From Beta vulgaris subsp. vulgaris (lineage: Eukaryota > Streptophyta > Magnoliopsida > Caryophyllales > Amaranthaceae), in NCBI RefSeq assembly GCF_026745355.1, contig NC_079209.1:19320987-19384986 (forward strand): a stretch of 64,000 nt of DNA. Direction: 5' to 3'. Shown piece by piece: positions 1-10,810 of this stretch (position 1 is its first letter; the number at the start of each line of letters is the position of its first letter). A program made the position numbers and the translations under genes. The notes under the pieces were generated by a model, which did not search any database, was not told the origin of the DNA, and saw only the letters and a list, made by a program, of their open reading frames with translations.

Positions 1-412
1 GATGTTTCATATTTATTTATACATAGATTTTAGGTGCATTTAGGTTGTTGGAGCATTTAGGTGCATATTTGCATGATTTACTCAAGTCTTGCTATACCGC
101 TCTCCGTTTGCTTGTTGTGATGAATTTCAGTTGATATAATGCAAATAGACTATGATTGGCTTAGTTTGAGTAAAATAAACATGAATAAAGAAGTAAGATT
201 GCATGACGGTCACACAACATCTCTTTTGGACGAATTTGGGCTAGAATGAAGCGAGCCATCACTACAAGAAATGCGAAAACTTGAGCTTTCCAACGACTGG
301 TCACACGTTAAATTTCGATGAAAGACGAGACAGTTATGAAGTTTTGAAAATGAACAATTTTTGTATTTGTTGTGCGCCTAATCGAGTGTGTTCCTTGGTA
401 ATTTGTTGAGGT

Positions 413-453
413 GGCCCGATGACATCGGGCCAGTTAGCCCGATGCCATCGGGC
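413..453. repeat. two tandem palindromes in the LTR promoter
   Basis: Two 17-bp palindromes of the form GCCCGATG-N-CATCGGGC sit at 414-430 and 437-453; the first extends to 413-431. They differ only in the central base and are six bases apart. They lie about 55-95 bp upstream of the LTR TATA box, where a regulatory site would be expected. A function is inference. Confidence 0.85.
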
Positions 454-506
454 GAGTATTCTTTGGATTATTTTTGTATTACTTTTCCTATCCGATCTAG
501 GTTGAG

Positions 507-515
507 TATAAATAG
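507..515 (+). promoter_or_regulatory. TATA box of the left LTR
   Basis: TATAAATAG matches the plant TATA consensus within the LTR, about 440 bp before its 3' end, a plausible U3/R boundary position. Confidence 0.6.
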
Positions 516-956
516 GAAAAATATAATATTGCGAAACACCTTTTGTTTACCTTCTGTTTTCCCTGTTTTCTCTACAGATTTACAAACCTTATTTTATAGC
601 TTTGTGCGAGCGCCTAGGAGATCTTTGAGTGAGAAATTGCATGTGCCATAGGTAAATTGATTTATTAGGTAGTTGTCATTCGTCACTGATTTCCAGAATT
701 GTATGCACTGTGATACATGATCGTAGTTCTTTATTAATTGATTTATTCCCTCATAATCAATTCTACTATTAGTTTAGTTTAGTTATTAAAAATCCAATCT
801 TTTGATAGTTATATAATATTAGAGTTCAGATATGATAATATAGATATCTCATTGTGGATTTGATCCTGAGTTCCATGACTACTAGTTAATAGACCTTAGA
901 TTATTTTTTATTAGGTGATACGACTTTAGCCTGTTAAATTTGGGGGTGTTACAAAG

Positions 957-965
957 TGGTATCAG
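957..965 (+). other. primer-binding site (initiator-Met tRNA)
   Basis: TGGTATCAG four bases after the LTR end matches the first nine bases of the usual plant LTR-element PBS. The following bases diverge from the consensus, so the site is decayed. Confidence 0.6.
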
Positions 966-3835
966 TTTTTCAGGTTCTTTTATAAAACAAAATAAACAGT
1001 TAATGAGAGTATGGGTAGATCTAGGTAGGGCATATAAGATAGAGTTTCGCAATCTATTTGCATTTTTTTTTACATTTTATATTATGTGAAAAAGAATTCT
1101 TTCTTTTTAAGCAAATACTTATATTTTCAAGTATAGATATTTTCTGATTTATATTTTGAAGAACGGAATAAGTATGTGGATTTATTTTTCTGAGGAAAGT
1201 TCTGGCTAAGGAAAGACTTGGTACTTAAGTTGGCCGTTTGTGCCGCACCTCTCTTTCCTGGGAACTCACTCGACTAATTATTCATACACTAAGCCTAGTA
1301 CTCAAATAAATAAATAAAAACTCTTTTGGTCATATACATATATACATATTTTTCAAGAATATCAAACAATTTTCTTTATATAGGAATTTCAAATATTTTT
1401 CGATTCATTTCAAATTATAGTTCAGATGTTATTTTTATTTTGACTATTATGTCAACATGCAATCCGTATTTATCTTATAAATCTATATATTTATTCGAAT
1501 TATAAAGCTGAAACGTTTTATAAAGTATTGATTTTTTTTTTTTGAATTGTTTAGTGTTTATTGTTCCAATAGTAATATGATTATTTTGAATATATTTTAA
1601 GGAAGTTTGACTTATTGTCAAGTTAATATGAAAAATCTTCGTATTTTCCATAAGCAAAAGAAAGAGTTTATTGTTTATTATAAGAATTGAGTTATTATTT
1701 TTGTCTTCATGACATGTTATTAAAAAGCTACTTCTAAGTTGGGATATTACTCTCTTACGATATTTTGTTTTTTTTGACATGTATATTTTCTCTGAGATGA
1801 ACTTGGTTATTTAATGTCTTAAATGACAAGTATGTATGTGATCCAATTCATACAAAGTGATTTATGTATATTGTGTAAAGCATTAATGTGTTTATTTTGT
1901 TGATTTATAAGTGTTAGGAGAACCTATGAGTTCAAAGTAAGTCAAGTTGACTATTCGAGATCCATTAAAGGTGAAAATTATTCTAGTTTATTCCTTTGAA
2001 GGAAAGAAGTTTAGTAGTTATTTTTTTAGTAGCAGTGAAGAAGACACTACATTAGATTATGTGCCGAGAATTGTGAAACTAGTCATTTGAAGTTTCATGT
2101 ACTTGGATGATCTTTAATGTTTAGTGACATGAGTAAGGAAGAGGAATTTCATAATTTATGGAAACAAGAATTAGGAGGTCAATGGTTTATACCAGCTTGG
2201 AGGAATTATTAAGATTTAGATAAGTTATATATTTTGTTTATGGATATACTCAACACCATCTTAGCAATGATATAGAGATAACCTTTGAAAGGTGACAAAA
2301 TGAGGAATATTATGAGGACCTTATAGGTATACGAGGTACCATATATGAAGCTGGATTTAATTAAGGAATTTTCCCCTATGCTGAATTGCAATATTTTAAA
2401 AGGAGTTATCGTTGTTATAGTTAATCAAAGAAAGTTCGAAGTAAGACCATATTTGAAACTTTAGCAGGTTCCTTTAGATCATTTTTGTTTTAAAAGGTGA
2501 AGTAAGATACTAGAATTCTCCAAATGTATTCTAAGTTGATTTTAGAGATTATTGAGTGTCAAGAGGAGTATTATTTTTTGGAGTAGTTTTAAACTTTTGC
2601 TTGATAATGGTGTATAATTGTTGTTTTGGCAATATGAAAGATAGAGTGATTATAAGGATTGGGTATATCACTTAATATATTATTTTGGGAAAAATTTGGA
2701 GATTAATAAAGGATAAAAAGGGAAGAAATTAGTCAATCAAGGTAATTGATTTTGGAAATAATAGTCGTATTTTTATATTATGGATTTAAGCATTGAGTTT
2801 GTATTATATGAAGGAGTTAATGAAGATTGTATGAATTTTCAGGAAAAGATTGCTTATTTACTATCTCAAGTCCTAGTTGACTACTGTTTATTTTTGAGAG
2901 AATATTATTTATGGTACTTTAAGAAAAAAATTTAAGATGAATTTTGAGGAGTTTTAGTTTTGAGGACCTAAGTAAGGAAGTCTATTTTTTTGTTTCTTCA
3001 ATTATATGTTATGTTAGTATATATATTAACAAGTTTTGCTTATGAATAATGATGTATTGATTTGATTTTGATTTGTAATAAAGTAGGATCGAGGGTAATT
3101 TTTTTTATGATTTATGTGAAGTTGATTAAATTTTGAGGAGAAAGCAAACATATTTTACAAACAAAAGAAAAAAGTTGTTTGAATATTGTATTTTCGAGTA
3201 AAGCTTACGAAAGGTTTTATAAAGTTCTTCTATTCTCACTATATTATAGATTTTGATAATATATTAGTATTTTCTTAAATAGTTTTCCTACATAACTTGT
3301 CTTTAGTATCAGTATGTAATTCGTTATTATTTCAAGAATTTGGGAAAATTTCCGTAATCAAGTTTTACAAAATTTTCAGTTTGTCATAAACTATCTTTTG
3401 TACTTATTCAAATACTTTCTTTATTATGTTGATTTATTATTGAAGGCTTTTATTTATATTATTAATACCTTGAAATAGAGGCTATTCTTTTTAAAGTTTA
3501 AAAGTTATTTTTGAAAGTGTTATCTCTCAAGTGATTTTACTATTACATTTCCAACAACGATTTTTGTATTGTTTTTGTATTACAAAGTTGGTAAATGATT
3601 TTAAATAAAGTTTTAAGCCTTAGCGAGTTACGGGGGCGTAACTCCTTTTTAAGGGAGGTAGAATGCGATAGAGTTTCGCGCTTTTAACTTAAAACACTAT
3701 TTTGACCTAATTTTGACTTATTTTATGAGTTATTAAGTGAGCCAACTTACTTTAATAGAAATTTTTTGGTATTTATGTTACTTAATTGCTTTATTTCTTA
3801 CTTGCTTGCTTCAAGTTTCGAGGACGAAACTTCTT
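966..3835 (+). mobile_element. decayed gypsy internal region, no open frame
   Basis: Between the left PBS and the polypurine tract before 3851 there is very AT-rich sequence with no open reading frame longer than about 100 codons and no readable protease, RT or integrase motif. The 14-bp motif TCGAGGACGAAACT at about 3817-3830, just before the polypurine tract, is typical of the 3' end of the internal region in plant chromovirus-type gypsy elements. The same motif recurs on the minus strand at about 28323-28340 in the nested element. A second purine-rich stretch at about 3650-3662 hints at a composite structure. Confidence 0.5.
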
Positions 3836-3837
3836 TT

Positions 3838-3848
3838 AAGGGGGGTAG
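3838..3848 (+). other. polypurine tract
   Basis: AAGGGGGGTAG immediately precedes the TGTAATAC start of the next LTR, the position of a plus-strand primer. Confidence 0.65.
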
Positions 3849-3850
3849 TC

Positions 3851-4140
3851 TGTAATACTCCGTATTTTATTGTAAGTTATTATTTATATTTTTATAAAAG
3901 TTATAGTTTTTGAAAAAGGTTTTATTTACTAAAAAGACTTATTATTTATTAGAAAGGTTTTTTATAAGAAAGGTTTTGGGTATTTAAAATAAATTTTAGC
4001 CCAAATGAATTTGGGCCTAACTTTCCTAAGTTTTAATATCAAGTAGTTGTTCAAAATAAAATAAAAATATTTTAAAAAACCTTTCAAAAAGGTTTGCAAA
4101 AGAAAAGAAAAAAAAAAGATTAAAAAAAGATTTATAAAAG

Positions 4141-4171
<31 letters not shown>

Positions 4172-5625
4172 GCAACGTGCATTATGCACTAATGACTAAG
4201 GAGTGAATAGTTTGACAAGTTTGGTACTTTTTGTTATCTTTGCTATCTATTATTTTATCTTATATATATGATGTATTAGGGGATAATTTATATCTTTTCC
4301 TAATCTTAGTTGGATAAGCGTAAATATTAGTTATATCTTATCTAGATTAGTTTATCTTTTTTTCTAAATCTATCTTTTAGTTTCCTATTCCTATTCCAAC
4401 TCAACTTTTCCAACTAGTATAAATAGGGGTCTCCACCCATCATATTTTTCACACCAAATTTGAGAAATAAATCTCTTTTCTCAAATTTAAACTCTCTCTC
4501 CCTTTAGCCTACCTTTTCTCTTCTCCCTAGTAGTTATATATTCAAGGTGCGTGTATTTGTAGATCTTTAATAATTGTTTTGCAAGTATAGTATCATGTTT
4601 TTAGGAAAATAGAGAAAATAGTTTTTATGAGTTTATTATGAACTCATCTTTTTATATGAACATGTTTGAATGTTTATAAATTTATTATAATTTGAATTAT
4701 GTCTTTCATTTAATATATTTATAAAGTTTTATCTTTGAATTTATATTCAGATATTTTAGAAGGAGTTTGATCTTTAGATTCACGTTTATATATTTAAAAA
4801 GCAGTGTTTTTGAACTATTATTATTTTTCAAAGGTTAATCCTTGAGCAAGTTATTTTATTTATGCCTTTATATGGCTAAAGTTTATAAGAATTATTATTC
4901 TTTTTAAAGGAGGATTATTTCAGAAGGATTTTTATTAGATATATGATCTTTTATGATCACAATTTATAAAGAGGCCACGGCTGTTGTATTTATTAGCAAG
5001 AACGGTAGCTATTATATTATTACCCATGTACTTTTTGATAAGTCATGTGGACAAGGTAGTTCCCCTCGTAATAGACTCAGTAAGGAATACTAACTTGGGG
5101 GTGTGCACACTTTAGGCAAGGTACCTAGGCAAGGAAAAAGATTTTTATCAAGGTTATATACTTTATATTATATAAGTATTATCAAGTACCAGAAAGGTTT
5201 TTTGAAATTAAATATTTCAAAAGTTTGATTAAATAAAGAGTTTAATATTTCGCATATACATGTACTCAGTATTTTTACTGACACGCTTTTGTTTTATGGC
5301 TTTGTCCCTGTGATGACCCTTTTGGTGAGCAGAATTTACAGGTTGATTGATGCATACTTCATATGAGGGAGCTAGTGAGGAATCATAATTAGTCAAGAGT
5401 TGTTATTTTATTTTCTTTATTTCGTATGTTATATAGTTGTACAATAAAGTTTTTATTAATAAAGAGAAGTTATTATAAGTTATTTCCGCTGCATTAGTTT
5501 AAAGTTCAGTTAGTAGTTAGTATTAAAGCCTTTAACGTTATCACGTGGCGGTAATACTCTCAAGTTTCTCAAGTGTTTTATATTAAAATAAGTTTTCCAA
5601 AAGAGAGAAATTTGGGGGTGTTACA
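3851..5625 (+). mobile_element. Ty3/gypsy LTR (3' LTR of a second element)
   Basis: This 1775-bp LTR starts TGTAATACTCCG right after a polypurine tract and ends GGGGGTGTTACA at 5625. It has a TATA box at 4418 and a leader rich in CTCT about 60-80 bp further on. It differs in sequence from the LTR ending at 953, so the two belong to different elements or very diverged subfamilies. No matching 5' LTR and no target-site duplication was found. A poly-A run of about 30 bases lies at 4141-4170. Confidence 0.75.
4418..4427 (+). promoter_or_regulatory. TATA box of the 3851-5625 LTR
   Basis: TATAAATAGG followed by a CT-rich leader (about 4480-4530), the usual layout of a U3/R boundary in plant LTRs. 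Confidence 0.6.
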
Positions 5626-5635
5626 GTTCATATTC

Positions 5636-5637
<2 letters not shown>

Positions 5638-5722
<85 letters not shown>
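5638..5722. repeat. (TA)n microsatellite
   Basis: About 42 uninterrupted TA dinucleotides directly downstream of the gypsy LTR end. It also produces a spurious Ile-Tyr open frame on the minus strand. Confidence 0.97.
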
Positions 5723-5726
<4 letters not shown>

Positions 5727-5754
5727 AAGTGTTTTTTAGTATTATTTTCTTATT

Positions 5755-6893
5755 TGAATGACGTATATCTCTTTTCCCCAATTTGAGCATGAAGTGTTTT
5801 GGCAATATAAGCTTAGATTTGAATACTTTCTTGGTCCTAACCATTTATTTGAACAATGGGAAATTGGTTTAGTGATCTATGAGAGTGGATGTAGATTCCA
5901 TGAGTGTTGGTAAATTCATGGATATGAACCTAAAGTGGCTTGTAATTTGTTTGAGCAATTAGCTAGAGAAACCTTTGAGTGGGAGATGACAAGATATGTT
6001 AATCCACCTCTAGAAAATTCATCTATCTATGATTCTCAAACTCTTACATCTCCATCTGATTTTTGTTCTTCTTATCACTTATGATCATGATATTTAGATC
6101 TCTTTATCCACATAATGAGTCATATATATATGCATGTGAATAACCCTATCCATAAGTTTAATTTGTGTAATGCTCCATCTGAATCTGATAATATTAATGA
6201 ATTTCTTTATGATTTCATGAATGAATTAAATAAGGTTCAGGAGAATCATAAATTTGTTCTAGAGGATTACATATTGCAACAAGCAAAAATTACAGAAAAT
6301 CAAAGATCAATAGCATCGAGACTAAAATCTATTAGCCAACCTATTGAGCAATATTTGTATTATGATGATGTGTTGGTTGAGAATGCTAGTTCATTAGAAG
6401 AAGGTTATCTTTTGACTCTCAATGGTAGTTTAAATAAGGAAAAGATATATATAATGGATGTTTTTGAGGAGCAACAATAATTAGTTATAGAATTACTGAT
6501 GAAAAACCATTGGTTATTTTGAATTAAAACTCCTTTGTGAACAAGCTTATTGATGAGAGTGATTTTTTAGGTAAAGAGTTTGAATATGTTGAAAGTGTAC
6601 AAAAATTTGATGTTAAGCCTAACTTGCATAACCCTCATATTCCGGTTTCATATAAGCTTGATGTTATACCTTCATCCCCTGTATTATATCCTGCTTGTTT
6701 TCTTAAAGAGTTATTGTTGCATGACAAATTTGACCAAGTAAATATTCATGTTCATCCAGTGAGAGCTGAGGAATTGCAAGATAGTTCTACAATTTTTTCT
6801 TTTTCTTCTTTTGTCTCTTATGATTCTTTTTCTTTTGACACTTCTAAACCCTTCTTAGTGAACATTAATATGATTGATGTCAAGCAAAATTAA
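5755..6893 (+). pseudogene. retroelement-like ORF remnants, identity unknown
   Basis: A coding-like stretch reads through with occasional breaks. 5755-6084 is open apart from one TAA at about 5922, followed by ORFs at 6115-6480 (121 aa) and 6537-6893 (118 aa). The residue mix (Glu/Asn/Phe-rich, hydrophilic, no membrane segment) and the setting between LTR fragments suggest a decayed retrotransposon gag or extra ORF. At about 6990-7015 follows a motif ending in GGGAGGCAAACC, similar to a short sequence I associate with 3' internal regions of plant gypsy elements of the Athila/Tat type. I recognise no conserved domain. Confidence 0.3.
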
Positions 6894-7019
6894 GTGTTCA
6901 ATAACATGTTTGCAGGGGAATTTGAAAAGTTATTGAAGGCATTGGATTATTCATAATGTAAAAAGTATGTCACTCCTGCAGGACCGTAAAAAACAAGCGC
7001 TTTTGGGAGGCAAACCGAT

Positions 7020-8071
7020 TTTCTAACCTTTAAATGTTATCTCTATTTCTACTTTATGGCTGCTTTACTAATGTGTTCCAGTGACGTGCTCTTGGTTGTG
7101 ATGGAAGTGTCAATACTGTTTGGCACTCCCTATGTCCATTACCCACCTTTTCTGTGAGTTGTACCCTTCCCTTTTCTTTTACTACGTTGTGGTGGAAGAC
7201 ATTAAGGACAATGTGAAGTTTGGCTTGGGGAAGGATGTCACTTCGTGCATGTTAGTTGCATACTAGTTTAGATTTATTGCTTTAGTAGGACTGTTACATG
7301 GTTGTACCGCTCATTAGGGGAGAGAGTTTACATGTAACAAAAAAAAGGCAATACTTTCTTAGTTGCATTATAATTTTTTCTTTGATATTAGATTTCATAT
7401 CATGTTCGTTTGCATCTAGAAGACTATTGCTAGCACTTTTTGAGAACGTTGTTGATATTTCAATACACTTTTTAAGCGTCATTCATCTTGTTCATGATTA
7501 TTCATAGCACGAATTGTTTTGCAATTGATTGTTTATGTTAGGATTGTTTGATCTCTCTCTGGCTCGATTCAACTTTACTGTGCTGATACCTTCACCCAAG
7601 TGAGCTTTTCTCTCGATGAACTGACGTATATGTGTGTCAGCTATGTTCTTTCAGGTGTGATTAGTTTCTCAGTTGTTGGATTGATCTTGATTTTGACTTG
7701 CTGATCTTTGATGTTTGATAGTGTAGACAATTTGGTATGATTGAATTTTTTTTTCATGATCTTAGATCCAAAGTTATTATTATTTTCATATTATCCTTTC
7801 TCTATCCCCATTGAGGCTTTCTGACCGTGTTTAATTGATATCTACACTATAAACCTTTGAACTCATTTGATTCTTGTCCTAAACCTTGATTGGGGGAGCG
7901 AGTATTAGTTTTGGTTCAGTTGTATTGAATGATAAAGCTCTGTTTGTGGTGTAGTTGGATGGAAAGTATGTTTAGTGAGCTTGAAAATTGAATTGAAACT
8001 TCAAAAAAAAATAAACAAAAAGAAATCAAAAGAAAGTTTGCGAAAAGTTGAAGAAATCCCAAACCTAACTT
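7020..8071. other. no gene seen; probable retroelement non-coding DNA
   Basis: AT-rich sequence with only short frames. The purine-rich string GGGGGAGCGAGTATT at about 7892 resembles a polypurine tract. An LTR-end-like fragment follows at about 8072. I see no gene. Confidence 0.4.
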
Positions 8072-8150
8072 TCCTGACTACTAGTTAGTGGACCTTAGGT
8101 AATATTTGATTAGGTGATATGACTTTAACTATACTATCATGAGTGTGTTA
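8072..8150 (+). repeat. fragment similar to the LTR end at 878-953
   Basis: The stretch reading TGACTACTAGTTAG and continuing through ATTAGGTGATATGACTTTA matches 877-930 with a few substitutions, then ends in a degenerate GTGTGTTATG in place of GTGTTACA. It is a diverged copy of the left LTR terminus. Confidence 0.55.
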
Positions 8151-8999
8151 TGTTGATTTATTTTTCTCATTTATTTCAATATATTCAATCATTAAAATAG
8201 TATGGGGCTTATATTTCACGATTCACCTAGGGCCCATAAAATTTTACGAATAGCATTGTAAATAAGTAAAAAAAAAAATTCACCATCTAAAATTTAACAA
8301 AACACATTGTCGCCATTTAAAAGTTTCCAAAAATAAGACCTTATATTGCTTTTTCACTATTTCCTGTTGGTTACATCAGTCATCATGTATTGGGTGGGTC
8401 AGAAGTTTTAGTTAAAAAAATAATATTATTTAAATATAATTTGTGATACACTCATAATGTTAAATAGTATCATGAATAATACGTATACCAAATTAAGATA
8501 ATAGATTCTCTATTTTTTTTTTATGTTTTACTCATTCTAGTTGTGCTTGAATTTTCAACTAATGAGCACCTGTTTCCATAAATCTGACGTTCAAGATATA
8601 AGGATTTGTATGTTCTTATGGGCCATCTTACCAACAAATATGGGAAAATAAAAGGGAGCAAAAAGAAGCATGTTTTAGCCTATAATGCTAAATGAAGAAC
8701 AACAATAAAGAACAGAGCAACACTTAGACAATGTCCAACTCAAAAAACATGAATTTCTTACATTAAGATAGAGATGAAAACATTGAATTCTCGCATGAAA
8801 TGAGCTTTTAACATATTATAGAATTACGTGTTTTCCTTTCGTGCATGTAAAATTGACCCAATATGGTTTATTAAAAAAGAAGTCAAACAATAATTTTTTA
8901 AGATCACGGGCTATCGCGTGCATGCAAAATAATGAATGCTAATTTCATGCACAATCGCAAATATAAATTAATAAGGTAATCAAAGTAGAGAAAACCAAC
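8151..8999. other. intergenic, nothing recognised
   Basis: AT-rich DNA downstream (minus strand) of the GDSL exon-1 fragment. I looked here on the minus strand for GDSL exons 2-5 (block III Gly-x-Asn-Asp, block V Asp-x-x-His) and saw none. Confidence 0.5.
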
Positions 9000-9237
9000 C
9001 AATTATATCGACGGAGGTTCTTCCATTGGAAAAACGGCCAGTGGCTCGTTTGCCTGGGAAATCAATGCCATAGGGAGGATAATTGGCTTTAGCCTTGGTC
9101 TTAAGGGGGTTATTATTGCCTGGGTCTGATAGGGAGTCTCCAAAAATGAAGAAACATGGTACTAAAGTATTTGCATGAACTCCTAGCTTCGTGATAGTAA
9201 TTAGAATGGGCACAAAATAACTTATAATTCTCCACAT
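9000..9237 (-). pseudogene. GDSL esterase/lipase, first exon only
   Basis: The ATG at 9237 opens an 80-codon exon. It encodes a hydrophobic N-terminus resembling a secretion signal (residues ~1-22), then block I with the nucleophile-bearing motif [14 protein letters not shown], and ends at the same point and phase as exon 1 of the complete gene at 57453-57693 ([14 protein letters not shown]). A TATA-like TATATATA lies 117 bp upstream. The expected 5' splice site reads GTTGGT rather than GTAAGT. No exons 2-5 are present downstream to the window edge. Either the gene is truncated, or its remaining exons lie beyond the left edge, separated by the retroelements at 1-8150. GDSL enzymes are secreted serine hydrolases acting on lipids or acylated polymers; this copy alone cannot be functional. 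Confidence 0.8.
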
Positions 9238-9353
9238 TTCTACGTTTCTGCTGCATGCATGGATTGATCAAGTAAATTAATGATGATGATAAAGAGAACT
9301 GTTAATAAAATATTGGATTTTGTGATAAGCACATAATGCGGATGGTTTTAGTT

Positions 9354-9361
9354 TATATATA
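9354..9361 (-). promoter_or_regulatory. TATA box of the GDSL exon-1 fragment
   Basis: TATATATA 117 bp upstream of the ATG at 9237. The complete GDSL gene has the same octamer 132 bp upstream of its ATG, suggesting a shared ancestral promoter. Confidence 0.5.
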
Positions 9362-10355
9362 GACGAGTGGATACAAACGAGTATAGTTTACAATGTTAGT
9401 TATTTTATGTTTTTTTTTTCTTGTTTAAAAGCCATGCATCACCAATCACCATACACTTTAGGGCAGGTTTGTTTATTAAAAAAGTAAATTATTTCAAGTA
9501 AATCTTAAATTGCCCCGGATTGTTTAATGGGAAAACATACATGAGGGAAAGAAGTGAATTTTTCTTTCATGAGAAGATATATATATAAGATGAAATGAAG
9601 TGAATTTTTCTTTCATGAGTAACCAGTATATGCCCGGATAATTATAAGAGTAAAATCTTGCTAACCAATATAACTAACAAAGATTATTGAAAAAGTTGTC
9701 ATAGTGGACCTAGTCAATACGATGTTTTGGACTTATATAAAACTGAAACTCATAATATAAACCTAATGAATAGCAATAATATAATTTTATAAAAAGTGCA
9801 TCTTGAGTGTAACATGTTACACCATAACTCATTGTGTAACAAGTAATAACATCTCACATATAAAACCAATATAATTGTTTCATGTCATTATAAAACTTAT
9901 CATGTTATTATTGGTGTATTTCATATCATTTTGGAGTTGTTTTATGTCATTTTTAAATTTATTTTATGGCATTTATGAAACTTTTTCATGTCATTATTGA
10001 CATGTTTATATCATTATTATAGACTTCTATGTCATTTTTGTATCTTTTAATATCCCTTTTTCATTATTGTCAATTGTGAACTCTTTATACCTTATTATTA
10101 TTACACAAATCGATATTAATTATAAAAGAAATGATAACATCATTACTCACTTTTCTGTCATTTATCTTTCAGCAAACTTGTATCATTTCCCACTATTTCA
10201 TTATGATCTGTCAATGCTTTATATACCTTATCATTATTACTCGCATTAATTCATTTTTCAACAAACTTGTATCATTTAAGCACAAACAAATACTATCATT
10301 TATAAGATAAATATATCATTATGTCATCTTCCAACAAAATTATATCATTATTTTT
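9362..10355. other. AT-rich intergenic, no gene seen
   Basis: About 1 kb without credible ORF. Between ~9860 and 10350 the words TATCATTA and TGTCATT recur many times in degenerate form, giving a low-complexity look. No element ends were recognised before the CACTA-like terminus at 10356. Confidence 0.4.
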
Positions 10356-10375
10356 CCCTACAACAAACAGCTTCA

Positions 10376-10810
10376 AGGAGGGCAATTAAAATTGCCCTCT
10401 TTGATACAAAATTTGCCTTCATAGGCTACGAGGGCAATTTTAAAATTGCCATTCCGTTGCCCTTGTAGCCCCGTTGTATTAGGTTTCAAGGACAAAACTC
10501 ATATTTTTGCCCTCTTTGATCCAATAAAAAAAGGGCAAAAAATTTTGCCCTCTTTGCTTCATCAACCAAGGCAAATGAAGTTGCCCTCTATGATCATCAG
10601 AAAGGGCAATGCTTTTGCCCTCTTTGCTCAAAAACAAAGAAGACAAATACAATTGTCTTATTTGGTCTGCAACAAATAGGGCAAAAATAAGATATTGCCC
10701 TCTTTGTACTTTATCAAGCGGGGTAAAAATAAGATATTGCCTTCTTTGTACTTTATCAAGCGGGGCAAAAATAAAATATTGTCCTCTTTTTACTTTGTCA
10801 AGCCCTGGTA
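10376..10810. repeat. CACTA left subterminal repeats
   Basis: About ten copies of a degenerate TTGCCCTCTTTGAT / GGGCAA motif, in places arranged as short inverted pairs. Near 10675-10800 a 45-bp sub-unit containing AAATAAGATATTG is repeated three times. Such arrays are transposase-binding regions in CACTA elements. Confidence 0.7.

Larger units (their letters stand above)
1..953 (+). mobile_element. Ty3/gypsy-type LTR, 3' part
   Basis: The window opens inside a long terminal repeat. Its right end is marked by the terminal motif TGTTACA at 947-953, followed at 957-965 by TGGTATCAG, the start of a primer-binding site for initiator-Met tRNA, as in plant gypsy elements. A TATA box lies at 507-515 with two GC-rich palindromes just upstream (413-453). 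The left end is outside the window. A diverged copy of its last ~75 bp occurs at about 8072-8150, so the element may once have spanned much of 1-8150. The family was not identified. Confidence 0.7.

Noticed and set aside
260..273. CACTACAAGAAATG, an exact match to a CACTA terminus
   Set aside because: It sits within LTR sequence, has no subterminal repeats and no matching partner with a target duplication. Most likely coincidence.
5638..5844. 68-codon ORF ending in Tyr-Ile repeats
   Set aside because: Mostly a (TA)n microsatellite translation.
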